From positions 1-13,775 of the forward strand of contig DATKVN010000098.1 in assembly GCA_035530055.1 (NCBI GenBank): 13,775 bases of DNA. The letters run 5' to 3'. This DNA is from a bacterium (GTDB lineage Bacteria; UBA6262; WVXT01). This document shows positions 1 through 7,164 of this stretch, piece after piece. A program made the translations under genes and the position numbers. The stretch's first letter is position 1; each line of letters begins with the position of its first letter. Under the pieces are notes generated by a model. That model was not told the DNA's origin. It did not search any database and saw nothing but the letters and a program-made list of their open reading frames with translations.

Positions 1-1
1 A

Positions 2-778
2 TATACTTTTATGTTTGACCTGGCAAGGAGTAAAGCGAAAGGAGAGAATGTTGTAGAGAGAGAACCCTTGCAGGGCAAGCGGTTCACTTATTTATCTTTT
101 TGTAGTAGTCTGGGAGCATTAAGCTGGCGACCGTTATCCAGTTTTAGAGAAGAAGATAAACCACCCTACTCCGAGCGAGAGATTAATATTAGTAAATACA
201 CGCTGTCCTTCTCTATTCCCTATAGTCCAAAGGTTTCTTTCGGGATGAATATAAGCTATCTACATGGCTCGCTGGGAATTGCTCAAGAGGTCCCTTCACC
301 TCAGGCAAACATCTCTACAGGAAATGGGTGGGGTTTAGATTGGGGAATAATTTACACTTATTCACCATCGCTCAAGATGGGAATTTCCCTGGAGAATAGT
401 CCTGCTTACATTTACTGGAGTGATTACCATTCCGACCCATTGCCATTAAATCTCAGAGTAGGTATGGGGATAAACATGGCAGAATTTTTGACTTTTGCTT
501 CCGATTTTGAGCAGAGATTCTATGCAAGAAAGAACGGTGGTCGGAACTCACTGGCAGTTTATCACCTGGGCCTGGAGTATATTCTTCCTCGCAATATTTT
601 TCTCCGCCTGGGAATGTTTGGTGAGAATTTTAGTGAAAAGAGGAAAGTAAATTATACCTGGGGGCTTGGTTTTATCGAAGGTATGTATATTTTAGATTTT
701 TCCCTTAAGAAATATTATCTCGATGGTATCGGGTCTCCTGTTTATAGTTATCTCTGTTCTTTGAGTCTACCTTTTTGA
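2..778 (+). CDS. Outer-membrane beta-barrel protein, 5' partial
   Basis: The frame is open to the left edge, so the gene very likely begins upstream and the first in-window ATG (position 11) is internal. The visible 258 codons alternate hydrophobic and polar residues in short strands (for example around KYTLSFSIPYSP, LNLRVGMGINM and IFLRLGMFGENF) separated by Gly/Asn/Pro turns. The protein ends in Phe (SLSLPF), the usual C-terminal signal for Bam-dependent outer-membrane insertion. These features point to the C-terminal half of a transmembrane beta-barrel, of the broad OmpP1/FadL or PorV-like kind, but I cannot assign a family. No cysteine pairs or catalytic motifs are visible. It converges on rpmB with 13 bases between the stop codons and has no hairpin-plus-T-run terminator there. 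Barrel call fairly sure; substrate unknown. Confidence 0.6.
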   Translation, partial: YTFMFDLARSKAKGENVVEREPLQGKRFTYLSFCSSLGALSWRPLSSFREEDKPPYSEREINISKYTLSFSIPYSPKVSFGMNISYLHGSLGIAQEVPSPQANISTGNGWGLDWGIIYTYSPSLKMGISLENSPAYIYWSDYHSDPLPLNLRVGMGINMAEFLTFASDFEQRFYARKNGGRNSLAVYHLGLEYILPRNIFLRLGMFGENFSEKRKVNYTWGLGFIEGMYILDFSLKKYYLDGIGSPVYSYLCSLSLPF

Positions 779-791
779 ATTGGTAATGACT

Positions 792-983
792 TCAGGCGGA
801 TTTTGCGACTTTACCTGCAGTAATGCATTGGGTACATACGTAGGCTTTCTTTTTTTTTCCATTTAGAATTATGTTCACTTTTTGCAAATTGGGTCTAAAT
901 TTCCGTCTTGTTTTGTGGTGGGAGTGACTGATGTTGGAACCGGTACGCACAGATTTACCGCAGATTACACATTTCTTAGGCAA
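792..983 (-). CDS. rpmB: 50S ribosomal protein L28
   Basis: This 63-residue protein has the sequence signature of bacterial L28, a large-subunit protein that binds 23S rRNA. It starts MPKKCVICGKS, has the basic HSHHKTRRKFRPNLQKV stretch (residues 20-36), and ends with VCTQCITAGKVAKSA. It is the zinc-ribbon form: C5-x2-C8 pairs with C50-x2-C53. Length matches the short 62-65 residue L28 class. The start codon is TTG at 983-981, supported by a strong Shine-Dalgarno (AGGAGGA on the minus strand, plus coordinates 989-995) five bases upstream. No ATG fits. It is a lone gene facing the barrel gene and divergent from recG, so it is probably transcribed alone from the promoter at 1010-1038. Confidence 0.96.
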   Translation of the reverse strand: MPKKCVICGKSVRTGSNISHSHHKTRRKFRPNLQKVNIILNGKKKKAYVCTQCITAGKVAKSA

Positions 984-1009
984 TTGTCTCCTCCTGTAAA
1001 ATTTTAATT

Positions 1010-1038
1010 AGTTTAGCAAAATATAAAAATAATTGCAA
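1010..1038 (-). promoter_or_regulatory. Candidate sigma70-type promoter of rpmB
   Basis: On the minus strand TTGCAA (plus 1033-1038) is followed after 17 bases by TAAACT (1010-1015), preceded by TG one base upstream (TGCTAAACT), an extended -10 arrangement. Each hexamer matches consensus at 4 of 6 positions. A start near 1003 would give a leader of about 20 bases carrying the AGGAGGA ribosome binding site. The region is AT-rich, so chance matches are possible. Confidence 0.45.
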
Positions 1039-1150
1039 GAATATTTTAGTATCAGAAGCACAAAAAATCTTTTGTAGTTAAAAAGACAGATTGTTCGTCT
1101 CTGGCAATTTTTTTAATGCTGCGGGAGCCATCTCGGCCGGGAAGAAAGGA

Positions 1151-1211
1151 TGTAAGGGCTGACGGCTCTGTCAGCCCTTTTAATGGACAGACACGGCGGT
1201 CTGTCCCTACA
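1151..1211. repeat. Head-to-head pair of TGTAGG-type hairpin repeats
   Basis: A 61-base block begins TGTAAGGG and ends CCCTACA, so its ends are inverted copies. It holds two perfect hairpins: GGGCTGAC (1156-1163) with GTCAGCCC (1170-1177), extendable by two A-T pairs, and GGACAGAC (1185-1192) with GTCTGTCC (1199-1206). Read outward from each end both have the form TGTA(A/G)GG-hairpin. The first hairpin is followed by TTTT and could act as a weak terminator, but no plus-strand gene ends nearby. The block stops three bases before the first possible recG ATG. Similar modules occur at 3316-3338 and 3497-3529. Confidence 0.75.
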
Positions 1212-1213
1212 GG

Positions 1214-3307
1214 ATGAAAAAGCCCGCATGCACGGCATTTATCATGAAAGATTTGAATATGTCTGTTCAGTTCTTAAAGGGTGTGGGCCCCGAAAGAGCA
1301 AGAATATTGAAGAAGATTGGCATTGAGACAGTAGGAGACCTCATTACTTATTTTCCTTTCCGGCATGAAGATCGCTCCCATTTGAAGCTCTTTGCACAAA
1401 TCACCCCTGGAGAAGAAGCCACTGTCCTGGCAGTAGTTAGTGAGCATAAGATTACATTTACCAGAGGTGGAAGGCCCCTTCTGAAAATTCTCCTTGAAGA
1501 CGGCAGTGGCAAGGCAACGATGGTCTGCTTTAACCAGCTCTACTTGAAAGATTCCCTGCCTCCCGGCACTTCAGTTGTTCTACACGGTAAATTTGAACGC
1601 ACCTTTCGCGATTTACAGATTACCAATTTTACCTACGAGAAACTGGCAGGAGAAGAAGACGACTTAATTCACACTAAGAGAATTGTTCCCATATATCAAG
1701 TTACCTCAAAGTTAAATTTACGTTTCTTAAGGACACTGATTAAGAGAGCGCTCGATTCATACCTTTCCTATTTAAGAGAGACTCTGTCCGAAACTATCCT
1801 CAGAGAATATAACCTGATGCTTTATCAACAAGCTGTGTATAATATACACTTTCCCTCCACCCGGGAGAAGGGAGAGGATGCCCGGAGAAGACTTATATTC
1901 GAGGAGTTTTTCTTCTGGGAATTGGCTATGGCATTAAGAAGGCGACAGGTGAAGGTTATAAACAAGAATAGGAAATATCAGTTGAGAAAAAATCTTTTAA
2001 CAGCCTTCAAAGAGAAACTACCTTTCGATTTTACTTCTGCTCAGAAAAGAGTAATCAGAGAAATTTTTAATGACCTTATGTCACCCAAGCCAATGAATAG
2101 GCTCCTCCAGGGAGATGTGGGAAGTGGTAAGACAGTAGTGGCTCTGGCAGCTATCCTCTTAGTTGTGGAGAATGGCTATCAAGCTGCAGTGATGGCTCCT
2201 ACTGAAATTCTGGCTGAACAACATTATCTGACTTTGCGTCAGATGCTGGAAGGTTTACAAGTCAAAGTGGAATTGGCTACAGGGAAAATGGGACAGAAGA
2301 AGAAGAGAGAGGTTTACCAGAGAATTGTCCGGGGAGAATCTCAGATAATTATCGGCACGCACGCATTAATTGAGGAGGGGGTCAAATTTTCCAATTTAGC
2401 TCTGGCGGTCATTGACGAACAGCATAAGTTTGGAGTTGTGCAGAGGGCGAGGTTGAGGAAGAAGGGGGAAAACCTGGATATCCTGGTAATGACAGCCACG
2501 CCAATACCTCGCACACTAACCTTAACAGTTTACGGAGACCTGGACGTTTCTATAATCGATCAATTACCTCCGGGAAGGAGAAAAGTCCTCACCCAGAGGC
2601 TTTCTGAGGAAGAAGCTTATCAGATGGTTATTGATGGGGTAAGAAAGGGACAGCAGGCTTACATTGTCTATCCCATAATTAATGAATCGGATAAGTTGGA
2701 ATTACGCGCTGCAGTGAAAATGGCAGAGAGACTGATGGCTACTGTGTTTAAAGATTTGAGAGTTGGTCTCCTGCACGGACAGATGAAAAGTGACGAGAAA
2801 GAACAGGTGATGATGAAATTTTTGAACAGGGAATTTGATATTTTAATTACTACCACTATAATTGAGGTAGGTATCGATGTGGCCAATGCCTGTTTGATGG
2901 TTATTGAGCACAGTGAAAGGTTTGGGTTGGCTACTCTACACCAATTACGGGGGAGGGTGGGGAGAGGCACTGAACAGTCCCTTTGCATTTTACTCGGACA
3001 AACTAAGACGGAGGAAGCAAAAAAGAGAGCACAGATTATGTTGGAAACTAACGATGGATTTCGCATTGCCGAAGAGGACTTGAGATTACGCGGTGGTGGG
3101 GAATTCTTTGGCACTCAACAGCACGGACTTCCTGAATTTAAAATTGGTAACATTGTTTTTGACCAGCGTGAATTAGAACTGGCACGCCAGGCAGCCTTTC
3201 ATCTGATTAGTAGAGACCCTGTTCTAACTCTTCCGGAAAACGGAGTAATTAAGCAAAAGTTTAGAGAGAAATTTAAAGAAAAATTCGGCCTGGCAAGTGT
3301 GGGATAA
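1214..3307 (+). CDS. recG: ATP-dependent DNA helicase RecG
   Basis: RecG is a superfamily 2 double-strand DNA translocase that remodels stalled forks and Holliday junctions. The N-terminal wedge region opens with FLKGVGPERARILKKIGIET (HhH-like) and continues with an OB-fold (about residues 50-145). Helicase motifs follow in order: Walker A GDVGSGKT (300-307), APTEILAEQH, DEQH (401-404), TATP (427-430), GLLHGQM, TTTIIEVGIDV, and QLRGRVGRG (577-585). The family C-terminal end is present, and 697 residues is normal. The start is uncertain. ATG 1214 has AGG directly touching it and abuts a repeat. ATG 1244 and ATG 1259 also fit, and family homology begins only after 1259. The rsmD gene often found between recG and coaD is absent. 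Confidence 0.97.
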   Translation: MKKPACTAFIMKDLNMSVQFLKGVGPERARILKKIGIETVGDLITYFPFRHEDRSHLKLFAQITPGEEATVLAVVSEHKITFTRGGRPLLKILLEDGSGKATMVCFNQLYLKDSLPPGTSVVLHGKFERTFRDLQITNFTYEKLAGEEDDLIHTKRIVPIYQVTSKLNLRFLRTLIKRALDSYLSYLRETLSETILREYNLMLYQQAVYNIHFPSTREKGEDARRRLIFEEFFFWELAMALRRRQVKVINKNRKYQLRKNLLTAFKEKLPFDFTSAQKRVIREIFNDLMSPKPMNRLLQGDVGSGKTVVALAAILLVVENGYQAAVMAPTEILAEQHYLTLRQMLEGLQVKVELATGKMGQKKKREVYQRIVRGESQIIIGTHALIEEGVKFSNLALAVIDEQHKFGVVQRARLRKKGENLDILVMTATPIPRTLTLTVYGDLDVSIIDQLPPGRRKVLTQRLSEEEAYQMVIDGVRKGQQAYIVYPIINESDKLELRAAVKMAERLMATVFKDLRVGLLHGQMKSDEKEQVMMKFLNREFDILITTTIIEVGIDVANACLMVIEHSERFGLATLHQLRGRVGRGTEQSLCILLGQTKTEEAKKRAQIMLETNDGFRIAEEDLRLRGGGEFFGTQQHGLPEFKIGNIVFDQRELELARQAAFHLISRDPVLTLPENGVIKQKFREKFKEKFGLASVG

Positions 3308-3315
3308 TTAGTTTA

Positions 3316-3338
3316 GCACAGATTGAATCTGTGCCTAC
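3316..3338 (-). repeat. TGTAGG-type hairpin repeat
   Basis: GCACAGAT (3316-3323) pairs perfectly with ATCTGTGC (3327-3334) around the loop TGA, followed by CTAC. On the minus strand this reads GTAGGCACAGATT..., matching the TGTAGG-plus-hairpin design at 1151-1211. GTGCCTA (3331-3337) is also inverted relative to TAGGCAC (3499-3505), so this and the element at 3497 bracket the whole recG-coaD gap. There is no T-run, so it is a poor candidate for an intrinsic terminator of recG. Confidence 0.6.
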
Positions 3339-3451
3339 TGTCATCCTGAACTTGTTTTCTCTGTCATCCTGAACTTGTTTTCTCTGTCATCCTGAACTTG
3401 TTTCAGGATCTTTTCCCTCTCAAGAGATGCCGAAACGAGTTCGGCATGACA
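3338..3451. repeat. TGTCAT-type tandem and inverted palindromic repeats
   Basis: A 23-base unit beginning CTGTCATCCTGAACTTG occurs head to tail at 3338-3360 and 3361-3383, and a third copy starts at 3384. Only the third copy completes its hairpin: ATCCTGAA pairs with TTCAGGAT around CTTGT. It is followed by AGATGCCGAAACGAG...CATGACA, the same kind of unit inverted (TGCCGAA with TTCGGCA). The stretch 3385-3451 therefore runs TGTCAT...ATGACA. Short hairpin repeats starting TGTCAT are scattered in many bacterial genomes; here the first two copies lack the right arm. Confidence 0.8.
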
Positions 3452-3496
3452 TTACTTTACCAGTCCCGACAAGTCGAGATACTCTTACCTGACATC

Positions 3497-3529
3497 TGTA
3501 GGCACAATTTTCCCGATTGAAAATCGGGA
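3497..3529 (+). repeat. TGTAGG-type hairpin directly upstream of the coaD ribosome binding site
   Basis: TGTAGGCACAATTT leads into a perfect hairpin, TCCCGATT (3511-3518) with AATCGGGA (3522-3529) around GAA. The coaD Shine-Dalgarno AAGGAG starts five bases later, at 3535. The element is the plus-oriented partner of 3316-3338. It could fold in the coaD leader mRNA; whether that matters for translation is not known. Confidence 0.6.
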
Positions 3530-3547
3530 TGCAGAAGGAGTAAAGAG

Positions 3548-4039
3548 ATGAAAAAGAAGGGAATTGCTGTTTATCCAGGGAGTTTTGATCCGGTTACCAA
3601 TGGACACATCGACGTAATAAAAAGGGCAGTTCGGTTATTTGACCGGGTAATAGTAGCAGTGATTGAAAATCCCACTAAGAAGACACTATTTTCAGTGGAT
3701 GAACGAATGGAGATGCTGAGAGCTGTAACCAGAGGACTCTCAGGAGTGGTGGTCTCCCATTTCGATAGGTTATTAGTCGACTACATGAAGAAGAAGAGAG
3801 CAAACATTATCCTCAGGGGACTACGGGCAGTGTCTGACTTTGAATACGAGTTTCAAATGGCATTAACCAACCGCAAGTTAGCACCAGACATAGAAACAGT
3901 GTTCCTTATGCCGGCAGAGGCGTATACTTATTTGAGTTCAAGTATAGTCAAAGAAGTAGTTAGACTGAATGGCAGTGTAAAGGGATTCGTTCCTCGACAA
4001 ATTGAGGCACGCTTGAGAAGAAAGCTGTTGACAAAGTGA
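3548..4039 (+). CDS. coaD: Phosphopantetheine adenylyltransferase
   Basis: CoaD transfers AMP from ATP to 4'-phosphopantetheine to give dephospho-CoA, the penultimate step of coenzyme A synthesis, in the cytoplasm. The nucleotidyltransferase signature T17-N-G-H20 lies in YPGSFDPVTNGHIDVIKRA near the N-terminus. The substrate-binding RGLRAVSDFEYE (90-101) and the ATP-binding YLSSSIVKEV (128-137) are intact. At 163 residues it has the standard length. The ATG at 3548 has an ideal AAGGAG (3535-3540) seven bases upstream. Neighbours are recG, 240 repeat-filled bases away, and pilB, whose promoter overlaps the end of coaD, so coaD is probably the last gene of its transcript. Confidence 0.97.
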   Translation: MKKKGIAVYPGSFDPVTNGHIDVIKRAVRLFDRVIVAVIENPTKKTLFSVDERMEMLRAVTRGLSGVVVSHFDRLLVDYMKKKRANIILRGLRAVSDFEYEFQMALTNRKLAPDIETVFLMPAEAYTYLSSSIVKEVVRLNGSVKGFVPRQIEARLRRKLLTK

Positions 4040-4056
4040 AAACGCCGTGGTATACT
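4028..4056 (+). promoter_or_regulatory. Near-consensus sigma70-type promoter for pilB
   Basis: TTGACA (4028-4033, full consensus) and TATACT (4051-4056, 5 of 6) are separated by exactly 17 bases. The -35 box lies within the last codons of coaD and the -10 box lies after its stop. Transcription would start near 4063, leaving a leader of about 50 bases before pilB. This is the likely start of the pilB-pilT-pilC transcript. Confidence 0.75.
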
Positions 4057-4112
4057 AAAAATTAGTCAGTTTACTTTAACTTTTTTTGAATTAGAGAGGA
4101 TTTACGAGAGTT

Positions 4113-5861
4113 ATGGCTAAGGGTCCGGCAATAAAAAAGAAATTAGGTGACTTATTAGTAGAAGTAGGGATAATTACCGCCGAACAATTGCAAGAAGCTT
4201 TAGAGGAAGGAAAAATCAGGGGAGGCAGGCTGGGCGAGACTCTCATGGAATTGGGCTATATTACTGAGGATGTTTTATTAGCTTTTCTGGGTAAACAGTG
4301 CGGTGTATCTTACGTTAGCCTATCCGAATATGGAGAGATTGACGATGAAGTCATTAAGAGTGTCCCCGAGAGCATTGCCAGGCATCAGACCCTAATTCCC
4401 ATTGCCCTGGAGGGGAAGACCCTCATCATAGCTATGAGTGACCCCTTAAATGTTTTTGCCATTGACGATCTGAGACTAATGACCGGGAGAGAAATTAGCG
4501 TAGTGATTGCATCAGAAACTGAGATTAAGAGTGCTATTGAGAAGTATTATGGAGCTAAAAGCTCTATGGAAGATATCGTGAAAGAGATGGAACTCTCAGT
4601 AAAAGATGAGGGAAATGTAGAGGTAGTAAAAAAGACCGATACCGGAGGAGATGATATAATTGCTCTGGAGGCAGCTGGAGAAGAGGCGCCAATAATTAAG
4701 ATTGTTAATCTTCTGTTGACTGCAGCTGTCAAATCAGGAGCTTCGGACGTCCATATCGAGCCTTATGAGAAGACCCTCAGGGTGCGTTATCGAATCGATG
4801 GGGTTTTACACGAAGTCTCTTCTCCGCCTAAAAAATTGCAGAATGCGGTTGTTTCCCGGTTAAAGATTATGGCTTCACTGGACATTGCTGAGCGTCGCTT
4901 GCCCCAGGATGGTAGAATTAAGATTAGAGCGGTAAATAAAGAAATTGACCTGAGGGTTTCTGTTCTACCTACCTCCTTTGGTGAGAAAGTGGTTATGCGT
5001 ATTCTGGATGCTTCTTCTTTGTGTCTCGATTTGACTAAGCTGGGATTTGAACCAGATGCTCTTTCCATTTATAAGAAAAATATCGAAGTGCCTTATGGAA
5101 TCATCCTGGTTACAGGACCAACTGGTTCTGGTAAATCTACCACTCTCTATTCTACCTTAAGCACTCTTAATTATCCTGACCGTAATATCATTACTATAGA
5201 AGACCCTGTTGAATATGTCCTGCAAGGTATCAACCAGGTGCAGGCAAAAGCAGACATTGGTTTAACTTTTGCTGCAGGGCTTAGGTCATTTTTGCGTCAG
5301 GACCCGGATATAATTATGGTTGGTGAAATCAGAGATACTGAGACTGCTGAGATTGCTATTAATGCCGCACTAACAGGACACTTAGTATTTTCAACTCTGC
5401 ACACCAACGATGCTCCAGGTGCTATGACCCGTTTGAATAATATGGGTATTGAACCCTTCCTGACCACTTCCACAGTAATTATGGTTGTTGCTCAAAGATT
5501 AATTAGAGTAATCTGTAAACATTGTAAAGAGTCCTATGAGGTTCCCACCGATTTCCTTTCAAGTATTGGAGTTAAAGAGGAAGAGATAAAAAGTAAAAAG
5601 AAAGTGACGCTCTATCGGGGCAAGGGATGCGATAACTGCAGTAACACCGGTTACCGGGGACGAATAGCGTGCTTTGAAGTCATGGAAATTAGTGATGATG
5701 TAAAGGATCTTGTCTTAAACAGGGAATCCACGCATTTAATCAAGTCAAAAGCGAGAAAGAATGGCATGCTAACTTTGCGAGAGGGTTCCATCAGGAAACT
5801 TTTGACAGGCGTAACCACAGTTGAAGAGGTAATGAGGGTTACCTTTGCTGATGTGGAATAA
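4113..5861 (+). CDS. pilB: Type IV pilus assembly (extension) ATPase PilB
   Basis: PilB is the hexameric cytoplasmic motor that drives pilin polymerisation through PilC. Residues about 8-150 form the N-terminal GspE/MshEN domain (LGDLLVEVGIITAEQLQEAL ... GQCGVSY-like segment). The motor core carries Walker A GPTGSGKST (335-343), the Asp box around EDPVEY, Walker B DPDIIMVGEIRD (397-408) and the His box TGHLVFSTLHTND. A zinc site typical of extension ATPases, C468-x2-C471 with C506-x2-C509, separates PilB from PilT. Length 582 is normal. The ATG at 4113 follows a modest purine-rich stretch (GAGAGGA at 4094-4100). It is first in pilB-T-C and 195 repeat-bearing bases precede pilT. Confidence 0.97.
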   Translation: MAKGPAIKKKLGDLLVEVGIITAEQLQEALEEGKIRGGRLGETLMELGYITEDVLLAFLGKQCGVSYVSLSEYGEIDDEVIKSVPESIARHQTLIPIALEGKTLIIAMSDPLNVFAIDDLRLMTGREISVVIASETEIKSAIEKYYGAKSSMEDIVKEMELSVKDEGNVEVVKKTDTGGDDIIALEAAGEEAPIIKIVNLLLTAAVKSGASDVHIEPYEKTLRVRYRIDGVLHEVSSPPKKLQNAVVSRLKIMASLDIAERRLPQDGRIKIRAVNKEIDLRVSVLPTSFGEKVVMRILDASSLCLDLTKLGFEPDALSIYKKNIEVPYGIILVTGPTGSGKSTTLYSTLSTLNYPDRNIITIEDPVEYVLQGINQVQAKADIGLTFAAGLRSFLRQDPDIIMVGEIRDTETAEIAINAALTGHLVFSTLHTNDAPGAMTRLNNMGIEPFLTTSTVIMVVAQRLIRVICKHCKESYEVPTDFLSSIGVKEEEIKSKKKVTLYRGKGCDNCSNTGYRGRIACFEVMEISDDVKDLVLNRESTHLIKSKARKNGMLTLREGSIRKLLTGVTTVEEVMRVTFADVE

Positions 5862-5864
5862 CAC

Positions 5865-5882
5865 GGCACTGTAAACAGTGCC
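5865..5882. repeat. Hairpin after pilB, first module of the pilT leader
   Basis: GGCACTGT (5865-5872) pairs perfectly with ACAGTGCC (5875-5882) around AA. It begins four bases after the pilB stop. There is no T-run, so termination is unlikely. It closely resembles the first leader hairpin of pilA (GGCACTCT-AA-AGAGTGCC at 8641-8658), with two compensating base changes in the stem. Confidence 0.6.
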
Positions 5883-5904
5883 CAACTGAATCGGTCCATG
5901 CATC

Positions 5905-5953
5905 TGGAGTCCTCCCGAAAGGGAGGAATAACCTTGCTTTCGCAAGGACTCCA
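5905..5953 (+). repeat. TGGAGT-type two-hairpin element, copy A (49 bp)
   Basis: Outer arms TGGAGTCCT and AGGACTCCA enclose two hairpins: CCTCCC-GAAA-GGGAGG, then the linker AATAA, then CCTTGC-TTTC-GCAAGG. Folded, it makes a three-way or cloverleaf-like structure, since the arms share bases with the hairpin stems. The first loop is a GNRA tetraloop on this strand; the second is GAAA on the opposite strand. Copy B at 5962 and copy F at 10774 are near identical. Confidence 0.9.
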
Positions 5954-5961
5954 GAACTTTT

Positions 5962-6010
5962 TGGAGTCCTCCCGAAAGGGAGGAGTAACCTTGCTTTCGC
6001 AAGGACTCCA
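5962..6010 (+). repeat. TGGAGT-type two-hairpin element, copy B (49 bp)
   Basis: This direct repeat of copy A starts 57 bases after it. It has the same arms and both hairpins; the only change is in the linker, AGTAA in place of AATAA. Spacer between the copies is GAACTTTT. The pair separates the first hairpin of the pilT leader from the hairpin at 6023. Confidence 0.9.
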
Positions 6011-6022
6011 GCCTATTCTTCG

Positions 6023-6040
6023 GGCGCCCTTTAGGGTGCC
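6023..6040 (+). promoter_or_regulatory. Hairpin just upstream of the pilT ribosome binding site
   Basis: GGCGCCCT (6023-6030) pairs with AGGGTGCC (6033-6040) around TT with one G-T wobble. The AAGGAG of pilT follows four bases later (6045-6050). The pilA leader has the same hairpin in the same place (8675-8692): the CGCCCT-TY-AGGGTG core and wobble are kept while the outer pairs differ. A role in translation or mRNA stability is inference only. Confidence 0.5.
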
Positions 6041-6056
6041 GATAAAGGAGTAATTA

Positions 6057-7157
6057 ATGATATCTATTGATGAATTACTTCAATTAATGATGGAGAAGGG
6101 AGCATCTGATTTACACTTAACAGTAGATGTTCCACCTACTTTGAGGATTGACGGAGAACTTGTCCCCACAGAATATGAGAAGCTTCAGGAAGACCAATGT
6201 CAAAGATTAGTCTATAGCCTGTTAACCGATAAACATAAAGAGAGATTTGAATCTACAAACGAGCTTGACCTGTCCTTTGGAATCAAAAACGTAGGACGTG
6301 TTCGAATGAACGTGTTCAGGCAACGAGGGGTAGTGGCAGCATCTCTGAGAGCAATACCCAACTATTTTATGACTTTCGAGGAACTGGGACTGCCGTTAGC
6401 AGTTTTTGATGCGGTTAAATTGCCTGTCGGCTTGGTGTTAGTAACGGGGCCCACTGGCTGTGGTAAGACGACAACCCTTGCTTCAATGATGAATTACATT
6501 AATGAGCATCGCAGTGGACACATTGTTACAGTTGAGGATCCCATCGAGTACGTTCATCCCCACAAGAATTGTATAGTTAGCCAGAGAGAGATAGGTAGTG
6601 ATACTTCCTCCTTTGGCCTGGCGCTAAAGCATTTATTTCGTCAAGACCCAAATTTCATCCTGGTCGGCGAAATGCGCGACCTGGAAACTATCTCTTCTAC
6701 GCTAACAATCGCTGAGACAGGCCATCTGGTATTTGCCACTCTGCACACAACAGATGCCACCCAATCAATTAATAGAATCATAGATGTTTTTCCCCCATAC
6801 CAGCAACCGCAAATTCGTTCTCAGTTATCGTTTGTCTTGCAAGCGGTTTTCTGTCAGAGATTACTTCCCAGGGCAAGTGGCAAAGGGAGATGTCTGGCAG
6901 TGGAAGTTTTAAGGGTTACTCCGGGTATCAGGAATATGATCAGGGAAGAGAAGACGGAGCAGATTCCTTCAGCTATGCAGGCAGGAGGAAAATTCGGAAT
7001 GCAGACAATGAACTGGAGCCTCTACGACCTTTACACGCGTAGACAAATTACTTATGCCCAGGCATTGGCAGAGAGCCCGGATGTCGATGATTTAAAGAGA
7101 ATCTGCAAGAAGGAAGAGGGTGTAGTGGCGGGGATGAAAAATAAAGGGTTGAGGTGA
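6057..7157 (+). CDS. pilT: Type IV pilus retraction ATPase PilT
   Basis: PilT is the hexameric motor that depolymerises the pilus and powers twitching. The N-terminal PAS-like part begins MISIDELLQLMMEKGASDLHL, the classic PilT opening. The core has Walker A GPTGCGKT (131-138), the EDPIEYVH Asp box, Walker B with FILVGEMRDLET, and the His box AETGHLVFATLHTTDA. There are no zinc CxxC pairs, as expected for PilT and unlike PilB. At 366 residues it is of family size. The Walker A loop has Cys135 where most PilT proteins have Ser. The ATG at 6057 follows AAGGAG by six bases. It is followed by pilC after seven bases, so the two are co-translated. Confidence 0.97.
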   Translation: MISIDELLQLMMEKGASDLHLTVDVPPTLRIDGELVPTEYEKLQEDQCQRLVYSLLTDKHKERFESTNELDLSFGIKNVGRVRMNVFRQRGVVAASLRAIPNYFMTFEELGLPLAVFDAVKLPVGLVLVTGPTGCGKTTTLASMMNYINEHRSGHIVTVEDPIEYVHPHKNCIVSQREIGSDTSSFGLALKHLFRQDPNFILVGEMRDLETISSTLTIAETGHLVFATLHTTDATQSINRIIDVFPPYQQPQIRSQLSFVLQAVFCQRLLPRASGKGRCLAVEVLRVTPGIRNMIREEKTEQIPSAMQAGGKFGMQTMNWSLYDLYTRRQITYAQALAESPDVDDLKRICKKEEGVVAGMKNKGLR

Positions 7158-7164
7158 GTAAGAA

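Noticed and set aside
1156-1181. Intrinsic terminator (stem plus TTTT) upstream of recG
   Set aside because: No plus-strand gene ends upstream (the barrel gene stops at 778) and the hairpin is one half of a symmetrical repeat block.
2668-3114. 148-codon minus-strand frame inside recG
   Set aside because: It lies wholly antisense to conserved helicase motifs and its product resembles no protein family.
5865-5882. Intrinsic terminator of pilB
   Set aside because: The stem is good but no T-run follows, and the same hairpin is found in the pilA leader downstream of its promoter.
5769-6002. Minus-strand frame with a repeated RKQGYSSLSGGLQ peptide
   Set aside because: The peptide repeat is only the translation of the two 49-bp palindromic copies, and the rest is antisense to the end of pilB. 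No ribosome binding site or family is seen.
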